Source: Streptomyces griseoflavus (GTDB lineage: Bacteria; Actinomycetota; Actinomycetes; Streptomycetales; Streptomycetaceae). From it: a stretch of DNA of 64,000 nt. The stretch is taken from the NCBI RefSeq assembly GCF_014649995.1, contig NZ_BMUC01000003.1, positions 399,606-463,605 on the forward strand, read 5' to 3'. Under the pieces are notes generated by a model. The model did no database searches and was not told the origin of the DNA. It saw nothing but the letters and a program-made list of their open reading frames with translations. Position numbers and translations under genes: made by a program. Positions 60,594 to 64,000 of the stretch are shown piece by piece (within the stretch, counting starts at the first letter, position 1; each line of letters begins with the position of its first letter).

Positions 60594-63089
60594 CTACCGG
60601 CCCGCGCTGTCGACGACCGCGGACCACTCGTCGAGCAGTGCCTGCGCGGAGGCGTCGTCGGGGCCTTCGGCCCACAGGTGGGTGACCGCCTCGGCGGGGT
60701 CGGGCAGCACCATCACCCAGCGGCCGTCGGTCTCCACCACGCGCACGCCGTCGGTGGTGTCCACGAAGCGGTCTCCGGCCGCCTCGACGACCCGCCGCAT
60801 CACCAGGCCCTTGACCGCCCACGGGGTGGCCAGGTCCCGCTTCAGCACGTGGGCCCGCGGGATGCGCGCGTCGATCTGGCTGAGCGTGAGCTGGGTGCGG
60901 GCGACGAGCCCGATGAGCCGTACGAAGGCCGCCGTGCCGTCGTAGACGCTGCTGAACTCCGGGACGATGAAGCCGCCCTTGCCGTCACCGCCGAAGATCG
61001 TGCCCTCTTCGCCGCCCACGCGGGTCAGGTCGTCGGGCGAGGTGGTCGTCCACTCGACCTGCGTTCCGTGGTAGGCCGCCACCTGTTCGGCGATCCTGGT
61101 GGTGGTCACGGGCAGGGCGACGCGGCCGCTGCGCCGCTCGGAGGCGATGAGGTCGAGCATGACGAGCAGCGCCCGGTCGTCCTCGATGATCCGCCCCTTC
61201 TCGTCGACCAGGGACAGCCGCTCGCCGACGGGGTCGAACCGTACACCGAAGGCGGCCCGCGAGGACGCCACGATCTCCCCGAGCCTGACCAGTCCCGCGC
61301 GCCGTACGTCAGCCGTCTCGGTGGGCCTGGACTCGTCGAGACCGGGGTTGATGGTCAGCGAGTCGACGCCGAGCTTGCCGAGCAGGCTCGGCAGGACCAG
61401 TCCGGCACTGCCGTTGGACGCGTCCACGACCACCTTGAGCCCGGACTCCGCGATGCCGGTGATGTCGACGTTGCGCAGCAGCGACCCGGTGTACGAGTCG
61501 AAGACGCTCGCCGGGAAGTGCAGGTCTCCGATCTCGCCGGGGAAGGCGCGCCGGTACTCCTGCCGGGCGAAGACGCGGTCCAGCTTGCGCTGGCTGCCCT
61601 GCGAGAGGTCGGCGCCCTGTCCGTCGAAGAACATGATGTCGACGGAGTCGGGCACGCCGGGCGTGGTCCGGATCATGATGCCGCCCGCGCTGCCTCGCGC
61701 GGTCTGCTGCCGTGCGACGGGCAGGGGTACGTTCTCCAGGTCCCGTACGTCGATGGCGCTGGCCTGCAGTGCGGAGATCACCGCCCGCTTGAGCGCGCGG
61801 GCGCCGCGGGAGTGGTCGCGGGCCGTGGTGACGGTGGAGCCCTTCTTGAGCGTCGTGGCGTAGGCACCCGCCAGCCGCACCGCGAGTTCCGGTGTGATCT
61901 CCACGTTCAGGATGCCGGACACGCCCCGGGCGCCGAAGAGGTGCGCCTGTCCCCTGGACTCCCAGATGACGGAGGTGTTGACGAAGGCGCCGGCCTCGAT
62001 GGTCTTGAACGGGTAGACCCGCACGTTGCCCTGGACGATGGATTCCTCACCGACCAGGCATTCGTCGCCGATGACGGCGCCGTCCTCGATCCGCGCGGCC
62101 CGCATGATGTCGGTGTTCTTGCCGACGACGCAGCCCCGCAGGTTGCTGTGGGGCCCGACGTACACGTTGTCGTGCACGACGGCCTTGTGCAGGAAGGCAC
62201 CGCTCTTCACGACGACGTTGGATCCGACGACGGTGTGTTCGCGGATCTCCGCGCCGGCCTCGACCTTGGCGTAGTCGCCGATGTAGAGCGGGCCGCGCAG
62301 GACGGCGTCGGGGTGCACCTCGGCGCCTTCGGCGACCCATACGCCCGGGGAGATCTCGAAGCCGTCGATGTCGACGTCGACCTTGCCTTCGAGGACGTCG
62401 GCCTGCGCCTTCACATAGCTCTCGTGCGTACCGACGTCTTCCCAGTAGCCCTCGGCGACGTAGCCGTAGACGGGCTTGCCTTCCTTCATCAGCTGCGGGA
62501 AGACGTCACCGGACCAGTCGACGGGAACGTCGGGGTCGACGTAGTCGAAGACCTCGGGCTCCATGACGTAGATGCCGGTGTTCACGGTGTCGGAGAAGAC
62601 CTGTCCCCAGGTCGGCTTCTCGAGGAAACGCTCGACCTTGCCTTCCTCGTCCACGATGGTGATCCCGAATTCCAGCGGATTGGGCACGCGGGTCAGGCAG
62701 ACCGTGACCAGGGCGCCCTTTTCCTTGTGGAAATTGATCAGCTCGGTGAGGTCGAAGTCGGTGAGGGCGTCACCGGAGATGACGAGGAAGGCGTCGTCCT
62801 TCAGCGCTTCCTCCGCGTTCTTGACGCTGCCCGCGGTACCGAGGGGCTTCTCCTCGTTGGCATAGGTGAGCTCCATTCCGAGCTCTTCGCCGTCACCGAA
62901 GTAGTTCTTGACGAGCGACGCAAGGAACTGGACGGTCACAACGGTTTCGTTGAGCCCATGCCTTTTGAGCAGCCGCAGAACGTGCTCCATGATCGGCCGG
63001 TTGGCCACCGGCAGGAGCGGCTTGGGCATGCTTGAGGTCATGGGACGAAGGCGGGTGCCTTCGCCTCCGGCCATTACGACGGCCTTCAT
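60594..63089 (-). CDS. Fused sugar-nucleotidyltransferase and degenerate phosphomannomutase-like protein
   Basis: 831 aa. Residues 1-235 are an intact nucleotidyltransferase: '[20 protein letters not shown]', '[17 protein letters not shown]', '[20 protein letters not shown]'. Residues about 240-375 are hexapeptide repeats. Residues about 380-830 follow the phosphohexomutase fold, but the three catalytic signatures are altered. The phosphoserine loop expected as TASHNP reads '[12 protein letters not shown]'; the metal loop expected as DGDxDR reads '[14 protein letters not shown]'; the sugar loop reads '[11 protein letters not shown]'. The enzyme half may make GDP-mannose or a similar donor for protein or lipid glycosylation; the mutase half is probably a sensor or binding domain. 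GAGGAGGA precedes the ATG by 9 nt. Confidence 0.9.
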   Translation of the reverse strand: MKAVVMAGGEGTRLRPMTSSMPKPLLPVANRPIMEHVLRLLKRHGLNETVVTVQFLASLVKNYFGDGEELGMELTYANEEKPLGTAGSVKNAEEALKDDAFLVISGDALTDFDLTELINFHKEKGALVTVCLTRVPNPLEFGITIVDEEGKVERFLEKPTWGQVFSDTVNTGIYVMEPEVFDYVDPDVPVDWSGDVFPQLMKEGKPVYGYVAEGYWEDVGTHESYVKAQADVLEGKVDVDIDGFEISPGVWVAEGAEVHPDAVLRGPLYIGDYAKVEAGAEIREHTVVGSNVVVKSGAFLHKAVVHDNVYVGPHSNLRGCVVGKNTDIMRAARIEDGAVIGDECLVGEESIVQGNVRVYPFKTIEAGAFVNTSVIWESRGQAHLFGARGVSGILNVEITPELAVRLAGAYATTLKKGSTVTTARDHSRGARALKRAVISALQASAIDVRDLENVPLPVARQQTARGSAGGIMIRTTPGVPDSVDIMFFDGQGADLSQGSQRKLDRVFARQEYRRAFPGEIGDLHFPASVFDSYTGSLLRNVDITGIAESGLKVVVDASNGSAGLVLPSLLGKLGVDSLTINPGLDESRPTETADVRRAGLVRLGEIVASSRAAFGVRFDPVGERLSLVDEKGRIIEDDRALLVMLDLIASERRSGRVALPVTTTRIAEQVAAYHGTQVEWTTTSPDDLTRVGGEEGTIFGGDGKGGFIVPEFSSVYDGTAAFVRLIGLVARTQLTLSQIDARIPRAHVLKRDLATPWAVKGLVMRRVVEAAGDRFVDTTDGVRVVETDGRWVMVLPDPAEAVTHLWAEGPDDASAQALLDEWSAVVDSAGR

Positions 63090-63204
63090 GTCGGAAGCGT
63101 CCTCCTCGAAGAGACGACGGTCAGACCGACTTCACCCGCCGGGAGGGGCCGGCACGTTCACAGTGCGGGTCGTCGCGCGACGTTGCGCGTACTGATCAGC
63201 GGGT

Positions 63205-63813
63205 TCAATCGGCCACAGGGTCCGCACGAACCAGACGGCGGACTTGGACCACGTAAAGCACTCCTGCCCACCAATACAGGGTTGTACCCCATCCGGCGAA
63301 CGCCCAGCCGAAAATTGCGGCGAGTGACGAGATCCAGCCAGTTCCGTCACTGAGCAGGAGCAGTGGGAAGGCATACATCAGGTTGAAGGTGGCGGCCTTG
63401 CCCAGGAAGTTGACCTGGGGCGGCGGATAGCCGTGTCGCCTGAGGATCCCCACCATCACCAGGAGGACCAGCTCGCGGGCCAGCAGGACGGCGGTGAGCC
63501 AGAGCGGCAGGATCTCCCGCCAGGTGAGGCCGACGAGCGTCGAGAGGATGTAGAGGCGGTCGGCGGCGGGGTCGAGCAGCCGGCCGAGGCTGCTGACCTG
63601 GTTCCATCGCCGGGCGAGCTTGCCGTCCAGGTAGTCGCTGACGCCGCTGAGGGCCAGCACGAGGAGCGCCCATCCGTCGCTCTTCGGACCGCCGAACTCG
63701 GGCCGGAGGATCAGCCACAGGAACAGGGGTACGCCAACGAGCCGCGCCATGCTGAGCATGTTCGGGATGGTGAGGACGCGGTCTGTCTGTACCCGCGTCT
63801 CCTGGACCTCCAC
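63205..63813 (-). CDS. pgsA: CDP-alcohol phosphatidyltransferase
   Basis: 202 aa, about six membrane segments. The family motif D-x2-D-G-x2-A-R-x8-G-x3-D-x3-D is intact as 'SDYLDGKLARRWNQVSSLGR' then 'LLDPAADRL', so it is a catalytic enzyme of the PgsA/PIS/Crd type. It transfers a phosphatidyl group from CDP-diacylglycerol to an alcohol such as glycerol phosphate, phosphatidylglycerol or inositol phosphate. GGAGGA stands 6-7 nt before the GTG at 63813. In mycobacteria the equivalent position is pgsA2 (Rv1822). The symbol is by synteny; the exact alcohol is not known. Confidence 0.88.
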   Translation of the reverse strand: MEVQETRVQTDRVLTIPNMLSMARLVGVPLFLWLILRPEFGGPKSDGWALLVLALSGVSDYLDGKLARRWNQVSSLGRLLDPAADRLYILSTLVGLTWREILPLWLTAVLLARELVLLVMVGILRRHGYPPPQVNFLGKAATFNLMYAFPLLLLSDGTGWISSLAAIFGWAFAGWGTTLYWWAGVLYVVQVRRLVRADPVAD

Positions 63814-63870
63814 CCGGGATCCTCCTGTGGGAAATGGTGTCGACGATGCTCCCCGACCTTACCTCAACGC

Positions 63871-63914
63871 AAAAAAGCTCTGGCCCTCGGGCTGTTTGCC
63901 CAAGAGCCAGAGCT
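63871..63914 (-). terminator. rRNA operon terminator
   Basis: Read on the minus strand, AGCTCTGGCTCTTGGGC pairs with GCCCGAGGGCCAGAGCT over about 17 bp (two G-U pairs) with an AAACA loop, followed by TTTTT. It ends the rRNA operon, about 10 nt after the 5S RNA. It is the only terminator in the window with a true U tract. Confidence 0.85.
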
Positions 63915-63921
63915 CTAATAG

Positions 63922-64000
63922 GAGTTCGGCGGCGTCCTACTCTCCCACAGGGTCCCCCCTGCAGTACCATCGGCGCTGTAAGGCTTAGCTTCCGGGTTCG
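63922..64000 (-). rRNA. rrf: 5S ribosomal RNA, 3' part
   Basis: The minus strand matches the 3' two-thirds of actinobacterial 5S rRNA: CGAACCCGGAAGCTAAGCC, the CGCCGATGGTACTGC loop E region and GGGACCCTGTGGGAGAGTAG. The 5' part (about 40 nt) lies beyond the window. The rest of the operon (23S, 16S) should follow at higher coordinates. Confidence 0.95.

Noticed and set aside
58584-63035. 1483-codon plus-strand frame
   Set aside because: Antisense to the DUF881, small basic protein and nucleotidyltransferase genes, which have clear families and coupled starts.

Overview
The window is a stretch of high-GC actinobacterial chromosome, almost certainly from a Streptomyces. Reading frames have strong G/C bias at third codon positions, GTG and TTG starts are common, and Shine-Dalgarno sequences are AGGAGG-like. 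About a dozen genes instead carry a TAnnnT-type -10 box 6-8 nt before the start codon, the pattern of leaderless mRNA. The gene set (EF-Tu3-like tuf, a gcvP-MerR-DUF151-MerR-GarA block, DUF5999) recalls the S. coelicolor chromosome around tuf3 and gcvP; that comparison is from memory, not a search. There is no prophage, insertion sequence, CRISPR array, integron or obvious biosynthetic cluster. The ORFs look intact.

1-7.4 kb: XRE/cupin regulator (cut by the edge), two left-handed beta-helix proteins (acyltransferase, gamma-carbonic anhydrase), DedA, then phosphoketolase, a tandem universal stress protein and a lone cyclic-nucleotide-binding domain protein. Two DevR/OsdR-like palindromes between the last two suggest a hypoxia/dormancy module. 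7.4-17 kb: a repeat-bearing membrane protein, MFS transporter, spermidine-synthase-like protein, EF-Tu3-type tuf, AlkD-like DNA repair protein, a VTT membrane protein, thiolase with divergent HxlR regulator, and UppP. 17-25 kb: two regulator/target pairs (VOC protein with TetR; FAD monooxygenase plus Gfo/Idh oxidoreductase with TetR), each with two clear palindromic operators, plus apolipoprotein N-acyltransferase. 25-33 kb: uracil-DNA glycosylase, an orphan peptide-binding lipoprotein, two SDR genes under a strong promoter with a TetR-like operator, an Excalibur wall protein, a HipA-like kinase coupled to DUF3037, and a Rieske lipoprotein.

33-47 kb: several small regulator/transporter or regulator/enzyme pairs (LysR-EamA, MocR-PNPOx-PaiB, PadR), three EamA transporters in all, a lone Clp-N protein, PhzF, a CPBP membrane protease and a GCS2-family ligase. 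A gene-poor 566-bp gap follows it. 46.7-50 kb: molybdate module, an HTH-TOBE protein followed by modA-modB-modC with GTGA overlaps, closed by a perfect 42-bp palindromic terminator shared with gcvP.

50-64 kb: glycine decarboxylase P protein behind a tandem glycine riboswitch, PRC-barrel protein, DNA polymerase IV, then a minus-strand run of MerR, DUF151, MerR (FtsR/Rv1828 type), GarA-like FHA protein, DUF881, small basic protein, DUF881, a fused nucleotidyltransferase/phosphomannomutase-like protein and a CDP-alcohol phosphatidyltransferase. This order parallels the mycobacterial Rv1822-Rv1832 block, which links glycine and central carbon metabolism, Ser/Thr-kinase signalling and the division/envelope machinery. 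The window ends in a 5S rRNA with its terminator: the 3' end of a minus-strand rRNA operon lying beyond position 64000.

I found no clearly new multi-gene system. The best leads are the fused nucleotidyltransferase whose mutase half has lost its catalytic motifs, the DevR-like boxes, the HipA-like/DUF3037 pair, and several well-defined operator pairs.
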